From CANHEE01 sp043777755 (GTDB lineage Bacteria; Bacteroidota; Bacteroidia; Chitinophagales; Saprospiraceae), in contig JAYWHK010000066.1 of NCBI GenBank assembly GCA_043777755.1, positions 1 through 32,169 on the forward strand: a stretch of DNA of 32,169 bases, read 5' to 3'. Each line of letters opens with the position of its first letter. The stretch's first letter is position 1. Position numbers and translations under genes: made by a program. The notes beneath the pieces are model-generated. The model was given only the letters and a program-made list of their open reading frames with translations. It ran no database searches and was not told the DNA's origin. Shown here piece after piece: positions 22,089 to 30,357 of this stretch.

Positions 22089-22511
22089 TCAACTCAAAAA
22101 CCAATCGTCCGTTTTTATCGCTTCGATGACTTGTGCTGTGGTGCTATTGGCATACATGGGAAGTTCCATCCACTGCCCAGTATAACGTTGCACCGAAACA
22201 TTGAATCTATCAACGCCATAAAATTCTAAACGAGCTAATGGCGCATCAAATCCTTCTTTGATATAGTTACCATTGGTAGGGCATTTGAATTTCTGGACGA
22301 TATAAAACTGATTACCTCGCCATTTGGTTTCAATATCTACCACTTGATTGATTTGCTGTGGTTCTTCTAAAGGTGGCAATTTACTTTTTAGCTCCTCGAC
22401 CAGTCCTTTAAAGTCGTTTTCGATTCTGATTTTGTCTGCCGCTGTTGCCGTAGGCGAAAATACCCAAGCGTATTGGGCTTTGGGTTTTGATTTGCTTGCT
22501 TTTTTTGCCAT
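22089..22511 (-). CDS. Small conserved-looking protein, function unknown
   Basis: A 140-residue soluble protein with a Lys/Ser-rich start (MAKKASKSKPKAQ) and no signal peptide. The middle and end alternate strands and helices: KWRGNQFYIVQKFKC, LARLEFYGVDRFNVSVQRYTG and a C-terminal helix AQVIEAIKTDDWFLS. The strand pattern with a Trp near the end faintly resembles DUF3024, but I would not rely on that. No catalytic motif is seen. The -7 element at 22529-22536 gives an almost leaderless transcript. A decayed copy of its promoter and first codons lies at 21206-21270, so the family has been duplicated locally. Its 3' end abuts the GH65 relic. Confidence 0.65.
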   Translation of the reverse strand: MAKKASKSKPKAQYAWVFSPTATAADKIRIENDFKGLVEELKSKLPPLEEPQQINQVVDIETKWRGNQFYIVQKFKCPTNGNYIKEGFDAPLARLEFYGVDRFNVSVQRYTGQWMELPMYANSTTAQVIEAIKTDDWFLS

Positions 22512-22528
22512 TGTGTGTGATTTTTATG

Positions 22529-22536
22529 CAAAAATA
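22529..22536 (-). promoter_or_regulatory. -7 element of the small unknown gene
   Basis: Minus-strand TATTTTTG ends 18 nt before the ATG at 22511. The surrounding sequence is duplicated at 21241-21281. Confidence 0.5.
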
Positions 22537-22675
22537 AAAAAAAAAGTAAAATTTGATGTATTTAATACTATTTTATTTATAAAACTATTTTGGCTAAATA
22601 TTTGTTTTTTTTGTATAAAATGAAAAAATATTAAATTTTTTATGATGTAAAATTTTAAAAATGTAAAAAAAAACA

Positions 22676-22683
22676 TACATTTG
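22676..22683 (+). promoter_or_regulatory. -7 element of the restriction-modification operon
   Basis: TACATTTG ends 17 nt before the TTG start at 22701 and predicts transcription from about 22690, so the message would be nearly leaderless. No clear -33 element or palindromic operator is seen. Confidence 0.5.
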
Positions 22684-22700
22684 CATAAATTTTTTACCAT

Positions 22701-23471
22701 TTGTTTTCAAATAACTTAAAATATCTAAGAAGTCGAAAAGGCATTACACAAGATAATTTTGCAAAATTATTATCTGTAAGTCGCCAAACTATTCGTGGTT
22801 ACGAAAATGGTAAAGCAGAACCTGTAATTTCTACATTACAAAAAATCTGTGCTTACTTTGAGGTTAGTATTCAACAAATGATTGAATCCGACTTGTCTAA
22901 TTCAAAGCAAGAATACGAAAATGACATTTCTTTGAAAAATAATAATATTAGAGTAATTGCAATTAGCAAAGATTTATCCGAGCATCAAAATATCGAACTT
23001 GTGCCGATTCAAGCAACCGCTGGTTATGCGTTAAATTTTTCAAATACTAATTTCATTGAATCTTTGCAGTCTTTTTCAATACCCAAATTAGACGAAGGTT
23101 CTTATAGGGCTTTTGAAATACAAGGAAAATCAATGTTCCCGATTAGTGAAGGAAGCATAATTATAAGCAGATATGTAGAGCATATTAGTTACTTAAAAGA
23201 GAATAAACGCTATGTGCTAATTCTAAAAGAAGAAGGTATCGTTTTTAAACGAGTTATAAAAGATAATGATGTAAAAAATAGATTGATTTTAATATCAGAT
23301 AATCCTGATTATCAACCTTTTACGATTCATTTGTCCAACATTTTAGAACTTTGGGAAATGGTAGCTATGATTGAATATGGAGATGAGGTAATGGGTATTT
23401 CCGAAATGTTGATGACTAAAATGAATGCTATTGAACACAAAATTAATCAAGTAATTTATACCAAAAACTAA
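22701..23471 (+). CDS. HTH-XRE / S24 (LexA-like) repressor
   Basis: A 256-residue regulator. I see no ATG at the family start; the frame begins with TTG at 22701, just after the predicted transcript start. Residues 4-60 are an XRE helix-turn-helix (GITQDNFAKLLSVSRQTIRGYENGK). The C-terminal S24 domain has all parts needed for self-cleavage: Ala107-Gly108 in IQATAGYAL, nucleophile Ser144 in GKSMFP, and Lys183 in GIVFKRVI. Such repressors are inactivated by RecA-stimulated autocleavage after DNA damage. The methylase gene follows 12 nt on, so this is probably the controller of the R-M operon, in the place of a C protein, and may tie its expression to the SOS response. The damage link is inferred. 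Confidence 0.87.
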   Translation: MFSNNLKYLRSRKGITQDNFAKLLSVSRQTIRGYENGKAEPVISTLQKICAYFEVSIQQMIESDLSNSKQEYENDISLKNNNIRVIAISKDLSEHQNIELVPIQATAGYALNFSNTNFIESLQSFSIPKLDEGSYRAFEIQGKSMFPISEGSIIISRYVEHISYLKENKRYVLILKEEGIVFKRVIKDNDVKNRLILISDNPDYQPFTIHLSNILELWEMVAMIEYGDEVMGISEMLMTKMNAIEHKINQVIYTKN

Positions 23472-23483
23472 ACTTTTCGACTT

Positions 23484-26400
23484 ATGGACACCAATTTTTC
23501 AGTGGTTGATTATTTGGGTTTTAGTGATGGTATCGTAGATGTAAATGCGAATCTTTCCGATACACTTTCTCCTGTCAAGCGGCATTATGTCCGTCAGGCA
23601 AAGGAGTTTGCATTTGGTGTTGATAATGTTCATTTCATTGGAGAACAGCCCGCCGTATATTTCAAAAAAGTTGATAATTTTTCAGATGATTCTGTTGCTA
23701 AAATCTTAGCTGTTCACAAAAAAATTTGGAATCAAGGAAAAACACCTTTTATATACATTGAAAGTCCGACTGAAATTAGAGTTTATAATGGTTTTGAAAA
23801 ACCTATTAATAAAGATGATAATACGCTATCAATCAATAACTTAGAAATTTTTTCAACACTAAAAAATGATACTAAAAACTTAGAAGAATTAAAAAATATT
23901 TTTGGTATCGTTTCTATTGATAGTGCTGATTTTTGGAAAAAAACTGAATACACTAAAAAAATAAAATATCAATCAAAAGTTGAACAGGCTTTGATTGATA
24001 ATCTCAAACTGACACGAGATAAATTAAAAAAAGCAGGTTTAGAAAGCCTTGAAATTAGGCATAATTTATTGTTACGCTCTTTATTTTTGCTTTATTTAGA
24101 AGACAGAGGAGCAACAGATGCCGCTTTTTATAAAAAATACAATGAAAACACAAATTCGTTTTTTGAGATTTTAGAAGATAAAAAAGCGACCTATGAAATT
24201 TTTGAAAAATTAGAAATTTCTTTTAATGGCAATCTTTGTCCCATTAAAGAGAATGAAGAGAATATCGTTCAACAAGAACATTTACAATTAATTAAAGAAT
24301 GTTTTTGGTCAAAAATAAAGACCAATGACAAACAAATTCAGTTGTTTGATTGGAAAATATTTGACTTCTCAATTATTCCAATTGAATTGATTAGCGGTAT
24401 TTACGAAGATTTTTTGTCGAAAGAAAAAGGAGAAGAAGAAATGTCAAAGACAGGTACATTCTATACACCTCGTCCTTTGGCAGAGTTCATTTTAAATAAA
24501 GTCTTGCCTTATCCTTCTTTTGGCGATACCAATTATAATATCAAAGTACTTGACCCTACGTGTGGTTCAGGTATTTTTCTCGTTGAAAGTCTTAATCGTC
24601 TATTAGACCGTTGGGAAATGGCGCACCCTTCACAACAATTGGATTTTCAAACAATTTGCAAGATTACGAAAGACAATATTTTTGGTGTAGAAAAAGAACA
24701 AGAAGCTATAAAAGTAGCTGCATTTAGTATTTATTTGGCTATTCTTAATCGCTTAAATCCTAAAAAATTATGGGATACAGGTAAGTTTCCTTACTTAATT
24801 TACGACCCTAATAATCAAGATATAGAAAAGCAAGGAAATAACTTATTTTTAATGAGTACCATTTCAAATAATGATGAACCTTTGCCTTTTGAAAAAATTA
24901 AATATGATTTGGTTATAGGTAATCCGCCATTTAAAAGAGGTAGTTTAGATAATGAAGTAAGTGTTTATTTGAAAAAACATAAATTTGCTGAAGAAGCTGT
25001 TTTAGCATTTTTGCATAAAGCAACTACGCTTTGTCCTAATGGTAAAATAGCCTTAGTTTGTGGAATTAAAATTTTATTTAATACAGGAAAAACATATCAA
25101 AATTTTAGAAATTTTTTATTTGAAAAAACTTATGTAGAAGAAGTTTATAATTTTTCTATTCTTAGAAATACGCCTAAGAGTGAAGGTAGTTCTTTGTTTG
25201 GAGCAGCTACTGGACCCGCAGGGATTTTAATTTATAGCAATACTACACCAGAAAACCCATCTTCTCGTATTCTATATTGTGCGCCCAAAACGACTTTGAA
25301 GCATTGGGCGATGAATTGTATTGCCATAGATGCAACAGATATAAAATACCTGCCAAGAGAAGAATGTAAAAAGCCAAATACGAATATTTGGAAAACGGCA
25401 ATGTGGGGAACGGAAAAGGATTTTACGTTGATTGAGAGATTGAAAGGTAATAAAACACTATTAAGTGTTTTAAAAGAAAATGGTTGGAAAAAAAATGCAG
25501 GCAATGGTTTTCAAGCCCAAAAGCCTTGGATTTATAAGAATGAAGATATATGTAATATACCATTTATTGATGCTGAGAATCTTAGTCGTTATTATACAAA
25601 TCTTACTGATACAGAAAAGATCAAAACAAAAGATTTTCATAGAATAGGTACGCTTAACGCATATAAAAAACCTCACATACTTATTAAAGCAGGACAAACG
25701 GAAAAGAGGTTTTGTTCTACTTATACTGATTTCGATTGTTCTTTTAAGAAAGCAATTTATGGAATTCATATTGAAAATGGAGATAAAGAGCTAAAATTTA
25801 TTTCATCTTTTTTAAATTCAACAATTGCAAGTTATATACTATTTTTAAAAACATCAGGTTGGGGTATTGAAAGAGAAAAAGTTAATTTTATTGAAACATT
25901 AGAGTTACCTTATCTCATCCTTTCACTCCCCGAAGAAAAACAACAAGCAATCATCGCTTGTATAGATGAAATCATTGCCATAAAAAAAAGTAATGCCTTA
26001 CTTCAAAATATAGAACATATTGAAAAACGCATTGATGAATTATTTTATGAAGGTTTGAATTTATCACAAAACGAGTGTGTTTTGATAGCTGATTTGGTAA
26101 ATTTGACCTTAGATGGTTTTCAAAATAAAAAAGAAAGTATTGCTTTTCATCCTTGTATTGCTGATAATATGGAGCAATATGGACTGTTTTTAAGCAAAAC
26201 AATCAATGATTTTTTGAAATTTGGTAGTCAATTAACTTCTTGGGCAACTATATTTACTGTTTCAACAAAAAATCCTTTAAATATCATCGCTTTACGATTG
26301 AATAAATCGCAACAAGCAGGTAAAGTTGTACTTGATAATGAACAGAATTTAGATGTACTTTTAAAAGAAATCGAAATATTTACCTATAAAGAATACGCAG

Positions 26401-26555
26401 AAAGTATTTATTATAGAAAAACAGTAAGGTATTATAAAGATGATACAGTTTATATCATAAAGCCCAATGAGAAACGATTTTGGTCACGTTCTTTGGCAAT
26501 GAATGATGCACAAGAGATTATTGCTGAACTTCTTAGCACTGATACCAATGCTTAA
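23484..26555 (+). CDS. N6-adenine DNA methylase of the Eco57I / type IIG-like group
   Basis: A 1023-residue cytoplasmic protein. The methyltransferase core starts near 320 with GTFYTPRPLAEFI; SAM motif I is LDPTCGSGIFLVE (Asp357) and the catalytic motif is NPPF (480-483), the gamma-class order for N6-adenine enzymes. The segment from about 640 to 840 with F-x-x-S-Y-x-L-like elements is probably the target-recognition part. The N-terminal 170 residues include PFIYIESPTEIRVYNGF, seen in large methylases of this kind, but I cannot find a convincing PD-(D/E)xK there. Cleavage is therefore probably done by the next gene, which overlaps by 8 nt. It methylates adenine in the recognition site to protect host DNA. 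Specificity cannot be told from the sequence. Confidence 0.88.
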   Translation: MDTNFSVVDYLGFSDGIVDVNANLSDTLSPVKRHYVRQAKEFAFGVDNVHFIGEQPAVYFKKVDNFSDDSVAKILAVHKKIWNQGKTPFIYIESPTEIRVYNGFEKPINKDDNTLSINNLEIFSTLKNDTKNLEELKNIFGIVSIDSADFWKKTEYTKKIKYQSKVEQALIDNLKLTRDKLKKAGLESLEIRHNLLLRSLFLLYLEDRGATDAAFYKKYNENTNSFFEILEDKKATYEIFEKLEISFNGNLCPIKENEENIVQQEHLQLIKECFWSKIKTNDKQIQLFDWKIFDFSIIPIELISGIYEDFLSKEKGEEEMSKTGTFYTPRPLAEFILNKVLPYPSFGDTNYNIKVLDPTCGSGIFLVESLNRLLDRWEMAHPSQQLDFQTICKITKDNIFGVEKEQEAIKVAAFSIYLAILNRLNPKKLWDTGKFPYLIYDPNNQDIEKQGNNLFLMSTISNNDEPLPFEKIKYDLVIGNPPFKRGSLDNEVSVYLKKHKFAEEAVLAFLHKATTLCPNGKIALVCGIKILFNTGKTYQNFRNFLFEKTYVEEVYNFSILRNTPKSEGSSLFGAATGPAGILIYSNTTPENPSSRILYCAPKTTLKHWAMNCIAIDATDIKYLPREECKKPNTNIWKTAMWGTEKDFTLIERLKGNKTLLSVLKENGWKKNAGNGFQAQKPWIYKNEDICNIPFIDAENLSRYYTNLTDTEKIKTKDFHRIGTLNAYKKPHILIKAGQTEKRFCSTYTDFDCSFKKAIYGIHIENGDKELKFISSFLNSTIASYILFLKTSGWGIEREKVNFIETLELPYLILSLPEEKQQAIIACIDEIIAIKKSNALLQNIEHIEKRIDELFYEGLNLSQNECVLIADLVNLTLDGFQNKKESIAFHPCIADNMEQYGLFLSKTINDFLKFGSQLTSWATIFTVSTKNPLNIIALRLNKSQQAGKVVLDNEQNLDVLLKEIEIFTYKEYAESIYYRKTVRYYKDDTVYIIKPNEKRFWSRSLAMNDAQEIIAELLSTDTNA

Positions 26556-27207
26556 TTTCAATCAAAATATTCGCCTTGAATTTCTAAAATCTATGGAAAT
26601 TATATGCCTTGAGTTATTGCATCAAGGCTATGATGCTATGCTTTTAGGTAAAGGCTATAACGTAGATTGGAAAGAAGATAAATTGACTGTTCATTACATT
26701 GCTCACATGAAGAATTTAGAAATTTGTGAAGAAAATCAGATTACTATTATTCCACAATTTGTAATTTATTCAGAAGAACACGCTTTTGGCAATGAGGAAG
26801 TCGAAAATGCACCTCGTATTGATTTCAAATTTATAAAATGGTTTCAACGTTTTGAAATTGACTTTTTTGCAGAAGCAAAAAACCTTTCAGAAAAAAGCTG
26901 GAAAAAGAAAAGTAGAGCAAATGTAGATGCAAGTTACTATTACAATCGCTATATCGAAACGGGTATAAGTCATTTAATATCAGGCTATTATCCAAATACT
27001 TGTTTTCTAATCGCCTATATTCTGAATGGAGAAAGGAACAATATTATCAATAATTTGAATAATCGAATTCTAAAAGATTTTTCCACGAATGGTTATGGTC
27101 AAATCGTAAAGCCGATTCCATCAGTCCATGAAGAATACTATATTTCTGAAAATATTTTTGAAGAAAATAACGTCATTGTAAAACACTTGTTTTTACAATT
27201 GGCATAA
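26548..27207 (+). CDS. Putative restriction endonuclease (PD-(D/E)xK-like)
   Basis: A 219-residue soluble protein. I start it at ATG 26548, overlapping the methylase stop by 8 nt (coupled translation); a longer form from 26503 would need a 53-nt overlap. A nuclease-like core is visible: Asp92 in APRIDFKF, then EIDFFAEAKNL with Glu109 and Lys111, i.e. D-x16-E-x-K on a hydrophobic strand, followed by a Lys-rich helix. The remainder is not recognised. Position directly behind a DNA methylase and S24 regulator makes a restriction enzyme the best reading; a specificity or accessory subunit cannot be ruled out. The operon ends at the hairpin at 27211-27243. Confidence 0.7.
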   Translation: MLNFNQNIRLEFLKSMEIICLELLHQGYDAMLLGKGYNVDWKEDKLTVHYIAHMKNLEICEENQITIIPQFVIYSEEHAFGNEEVENAPRIDFKFIKWFQRFEIDFFAEAKNLSEKSWKKKSRANVDASYYYNRYIETGISHLISGYYPNTCFLIAYILNGERNNIINNLNNRILKDFSTNGYGQIVKPIPSVHEEYYISENIFEENNVIVKHLFLQLA

Positions 27208-27210
27208 AGT

Positions 27211-27243
27211 AACGCCTCGTAATCATCACAATTACAAGGCGTT
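27211..27243. terminator. Hairpin between the R-M operon and the GH65 gene
   Basis: A 13-bp stem with one mismatch (27211-27223 with 27231-27243) lies between convergent genes. It has no strong T-run, so termination is likely but not certain. Confidence 0.6.
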
Positions 27244-27253
27244 ATGTATTTTA

Positions 27254-29386
27254 CTACTTCACACTAAACACCTTTTTCTCCACACCAACACCTTTAACCG
27301 TCACACTTCGCCAACCTTTTGGCAATTTCGGTGTGTATTTTTGCACAATACCAGCGTCTGTGATTTCCAGACCACACCAACCGTTGAGGAGCGTTTGTAA
27401 AAAACCACCTGCGCCAGTCGCAAAATACGGATTAGTACCGCCAGCTGTTTCCGAAAGGACACCAAACGGAGGAACAGCATTTGGTTTGTAAGCGTCTTCA
27501 AATTGAGCAAAAGCTGTTTCGGTATTGCCCAAGCGAGCGTTCAAAATACTAAAAATACCGTGCGCCATTGCAGGCGAAGAACCCTTGCGACCAGGCTGAT
27601 TGTCGCCCAAGGCTGCCCAATAAAAATCCAAATCTTTTTTAATCGTCGCTTCGTCCGTAATCACGCCAAGCGGATAAGCCAACAAGTTCACGTCGGCTTG
27701 TTTGATAGGTTCGCCTTTGTATTGAGCGTGTTCTTGGGTCACGCCATTTGGCATTTTCAAAAGGGTCATGTTATCTGCCACTTTTTTCCACATTGGGTCG
27801 GGCGTGTCGCCTACGAGAGCCGCCGCTTGTGTCGCATAATTCAACACCGTCTTTGCAATGCCATTTGTGAAAGCATTATCATCAACGTTTTCTGCCCATT
27901 CGTCGGCACATACTACGTTGATAATGTGATACTTATCGTCTTTTCCAAGTTCCGCACGAGAAGCCCAAAAGTTCGCCACTTCCTTCATCACAGGATAGCC
28001 TTTTTCTTTGAGCCATTTTGCATCTTTGGTTACTTGATAATATTTCCACATCGAATAACCTACACAACCCGTAATATGATGTTGAAAAGGTCCTGTCAAT
28101 GCCCAAACTGGACAACTTTCTTGACCTGTATCATCGCCTTCCCAAGGAAATTTTGCCCCTTTGTAACCATACAAAACAGCGTTTATTTTTGCTTTTTCTA
28201 AACCTTTGTAACGATATTCCATCGTAGATTTTGCCATTTCAGGTTGCAACATCAATAGCGGAGGATACATCCAAAGTTCGGTGTCCCAAAAAACGTGACC
28301 ATTGTAACCCAAACCACTCAATCCCATTGGCGACAACGAATAACCCGTTCCTTCTCGTACAAAACTATACAAATGATACAAAGCCGAATGTATATCTCTC
28401 TGAACCGCAGCATCATCTGTATCAACGATGATGTCAGATTGCCAAATTTTTGCCCATTCTGCCTTGTGACGTTCCAACAAGCGAGGAGCTTTTTCTAAGG
28501 AAGCAAAAATCGTCATGCGCTCCGCTTCATTGTGTGGGTCAGCCGTTTGAGCCGTAGAAACGACCGAACCAACGACCGAAAAACGAAACGTTTCGCCCGC
28601 TTTCAAGCGTTTTGAAAACTTCATCAAGTGCATACCGTTGTCCCATTCTTCGTGAATGATTTGCGGATGCGAATGTTCGTCGTCAAACAAAATACTATTG
28701 GAAACAGCGCAAGTCAATTTGCCCGTAGGCGTTTTTGCCACCGAAGTCATTAAGGGAATATAAGCGTGCGGACGGACAATTTCCCAATAAAAATTCTTGA
28801 CATCTTTCAGATTATCAGGCGTTTCTATCACGCTATAAGGCGTAATTTCGCAATCTTTTTTTGCCACGATTTCCATCGTTATCAAAGCCGAATGTGGCAA
28901 ATGTCGCAACGCCATCATATTTTGTTTGACCGAAACAACGTCTTTAAAATCAAAAGTCGTTTGAAAAGCCGCATTTTTCATGTCCAATGTTTGCACAAAA
29001 TTGGAAATATTGGAGCGATTGACCATCGAGCTTTGAGCGTAAGTCCCAACATCGCTTGCAGCGATATTTTCTTTTGGTTTGTTTGCCGTAGCCACTTCGA
29101 GGCGCATATTCGCAAAGCTAAACACCTTCATAATGTTCGACACCCGACCACGACCATACAAGTCAAATGCGCCATTCAGCACCACATCTTTGACCTCCAA
29201 AGGATTGGGCGAACTCACGATACCGACCATACCATTGGCTACGGTCACGCCAAAATACTTGTTTGGGTCAATCTTGTCGGCAGTGATTTGCCAAGAAGAT
29301 GCGGCAGGTTCTTGGGCGGTCAAGAAATTGCAAAATGCTACATATATTAATGTAAACAATAAAAATTTTTTTAATTTTAAATGCAT
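27254..29386 (-). CDS. Secreted GH65-family alpha-glucoside hydrolase or phosphorylase
   Basis: A 710-residue exported enzyme with a signal peptide (about 1-24, ending LTAQ). The N-terminal beta-sandwich is followed by the (alpha/alpha)6 barrel with GHVFWDTELWMYPPL (363-377), general-acid motif ADEWAENVDDNAFTN (Glu496) and KQADVNLLAYP, all typical of GH65. Family members include maltose, trehalose and kojibiose phosphorylases and some hydrolases. In phosphorylases the end of the barrel holds a phosphate pocket; here it reads FGVLSETAGGTNPYF with Glu646, a candidate catalytic base as in the Bacteroidota kojibiose hydrolases, and export away from cytosolic phosphate also favours hydrolysis. The substrate is uncertain. 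A relic of a second GH65 gene lies at 22007-22083. Confidence 0.88.
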   Translation of the reverse strand: MHLKLKKFLLFTLIYVAFCNFLTAQEPAASSWQITADKIDPNKYFGVTVANGMVGIVSSPNPLEVKDVVLNGAFDLYGRGRVSNIMKVFSFANMRLEVATANKPKENIAASDVGTYAQSSMVNRSNISNFVQTLDMKNAAFQTTFDFKDVVSVKQNMMALRHLPHSALITMEIVAKKDCEITPYSVIETPDNLKDVKNFYWEIVRPHAYIPLMTSVAKTPTGKLTCAVSNSILFDDEHSHPQIIHEEWDNGMHLMKFSKRLKAGETFRFSVVGSVVSTAQTADPHNEAERMTIFASLEKAPRLLERHKAEWAKIWQSDIIVDTDDAAVQRDIHSALYHLYSFVREGTGYSLSPMGLSGLGYNGHVFWDTELWMYPPLLMLQPEMAKSTMEYRYKGLEKAKINAVLYGYKGAKFPWEGDDTGQESCPVWALTGPFQHHITGCVGYSMWKYYQVTKDAKWLKEKGYPVMKEVANFWASRAELGKDDKYHIINVVCADEWAENVDDNAFTNGIAKTVLNYATQAAALVGDTPDPMWKKVADNMTLLKMPNGVTQEHAQYKGEPIKQADVNLLAYPLGVITDEATIKKDLDFYWAALGDNQPGRKGSSPAMAHGIFSILNARLGNTETAFAQFEDAYKPNAVPPFGVLSETAGGTNPYFATGAGGFLQTLLNGWCGLEITDAGIVQKYTPKLPKGWRSVTVKGVGVEKKVFSVK

Positions 29387-29418
29387 ATTGTGTAGTTTTA
29401 TTTTTTTGATTGAAAAAA

Positions 29419-29449
29419 TTGATTCGTATAGAAAAATCGTTTAACTTTG
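29419..29449 (+). promoter_or_regulatory. Promoter of the small ORF at 29500
   Basis: TTG (29419-29421), a 20-nt spacer and TAACTTTG (29442-29449). Predicted start near 29456, 44 nt before the ATG. Confidence 0.65.
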
Positions 29450-29499
29450 CAAATTCTTTATCAGAATCAATAAATTTTACGATTTAAAATAGTTTTCTT

Positions 29500-29679
29500 A
29501 TGAAATTTTATGAAAAATATGCCAAATTACGTGAAAAATCGTATGTTACGCAATTGGTAACAAAAAGTGTTAGCGGAAGTATGGCTCTTGAAAATCAAGC
29601 TGTTGCTGATGAAATTATACGTGCTATGGTTATTGCTATGATCCGAGAAAGCGAGCTAAAAGGTCGTCAGTTCGCTTAG
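29500..29679 (+). CDS. Small protein with a VbhA-like Fic-inhibitor motif
   Basis: A 59-residue, mostly helical protein with its own good promoter. Residues 27-32 read S-M-A-L-E-N, which fits the Fic inhibitory motif [S/T]-x-x-x-E-[G/N], and the helix after it (ADEIIRAMVIAMIRESEL) is placed as in VbhA-type class I antitoxins. The 3' end overlaps the 3' end of the Fic gene on the opposite strand by 24 nt. Known class I antitoxin genes precede the toxin on the same strand, so the arrangement is odd and the match may be chance for so short a motif. The reading frame, start and promoter are convincing; the antitoxin role is a hypothesis. Confidence 0.6.
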   Translation: MKFYEKYAKLREKSYVTQLVTKSVSGSMALENQAVADEIIRAMVIAMIRESELKGRQFA

Positions 29680-30241
29680 TATTAAAGCACTCAAAAGGGT
29701 ATAATCTCCATTATCCGCAGCACGTAAAGCATTGATATAAGTCGGTCTTGCTTCTCCTTCTCTATGATATAATTGTATCGGCTCATATCCTTTGAATAAC
29801 GCCGCAAAATCCAATAATAATCGAGCAGTTCTTCCATTACCATTATTGAAAGGGTGTATCCAAACAAAACGATGATGTAAATAAGCAAAAAACTTCGGAT
29901 AACGGTTCTTTGTCTTCTGTTACAGACAATCGAAAGGCAACTTCATCTGCATATTGATACATCAAATTCGGAACTTTGAGAAATAAAGGTGGACTGAGTT
30001 TTCCTACTTGAACATCAATAGTGCGCCATTTCCCTGCCCAATCGTATAGTTCTCCAAAGGCAATACGATGAATTTCAAGAATTAGACTGATGTCAAAATT
30101 AGTATTCGTATCTAATTCTTGTAAATAAAGTTCAACTTTAGTAATACCACTTGCTTCATACAAATTTATGTCTTCCTTGTTGTTTAACCCAAGTAAGTTG
30201 TCCTCTATGTTAGGTGTGTAATCAGTATTGTTTTTATCCAT
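29656..30241 (-). pseudogene. Fic/Doc-family protein gene interrupted by a frameshift
   Basis: The first frame (30241 to about 29890) has the N-terminal Fic region, including IHRIAFGELYDWAGKWRT (57-74). After LSEVF it runs into a wrong frame and stops at 29843. In the next frame the protein goes on: AYLHHRFVWIHPFNNGNGR, then TARLLLDFAALFKGYEP and on to a stop at 29656-29658. Removing one T from the run of six (plus strand A at 29887-29892) joins them into one protein of 194 residues. Fic enzymes transfer AMP to target proteins. The motif HPFNNGNGR has Asn in the place of the usual metal-binding Asp/Glu. The break may be a real mutation, slippage at the homopolymer, or a sequencing error. Confidence 0.85.
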
Positions 30242-30265
30242 CTTTATGTTTTAGTTTATCCATTG

Positions 30266-30295
30266 CAAAACTACATTTTTTCTCTAAGTATCAAA
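30266..30295 (-). promoter_or_regulatory. Promoter of the Fic gene
   Basis: Minus-strand TTTG (30295-30292), an 18-nt spacer and TAGTTTTG (30273-30266), 25 nt before the start at 30241. Confidence 0.55.
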
Positions 30296-30300
30296 TTATA

Positions 30301-30332
30301 TTTGACAAATATTCTTAAAGTGAGTACATTTG
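30301..30332 (+). promoter_or_regulatory. Promoter of the secreted unknown protein
   Basis: TTTG (30301-30304), a 20-nt spacer and TACATTTG (30325-30332), the clearest promoter of the window. It predicts a start near 30338, 20 nt before the ATG. It is back to back with the Fic promoter. Confidence 0.75.
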
Positions 30333-30357
30333 TATTTTAATGTAAAGCCTCTTTTCG

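Noticed and set aside
26503..26547. Longer N-terminus of the putative restriction endonuclease
   Set aside because: It needs a 53-nt overlap with the methylase; the ATG at 26548 gives a coupled 8-nt overlap and a more typical N-terminus.
27503..29444. Several long plus-strand frames opposite the GH65 gene
   Set aside because: They are shadows of the GH65 coding strand, whose motifs and signal peptide are clear.
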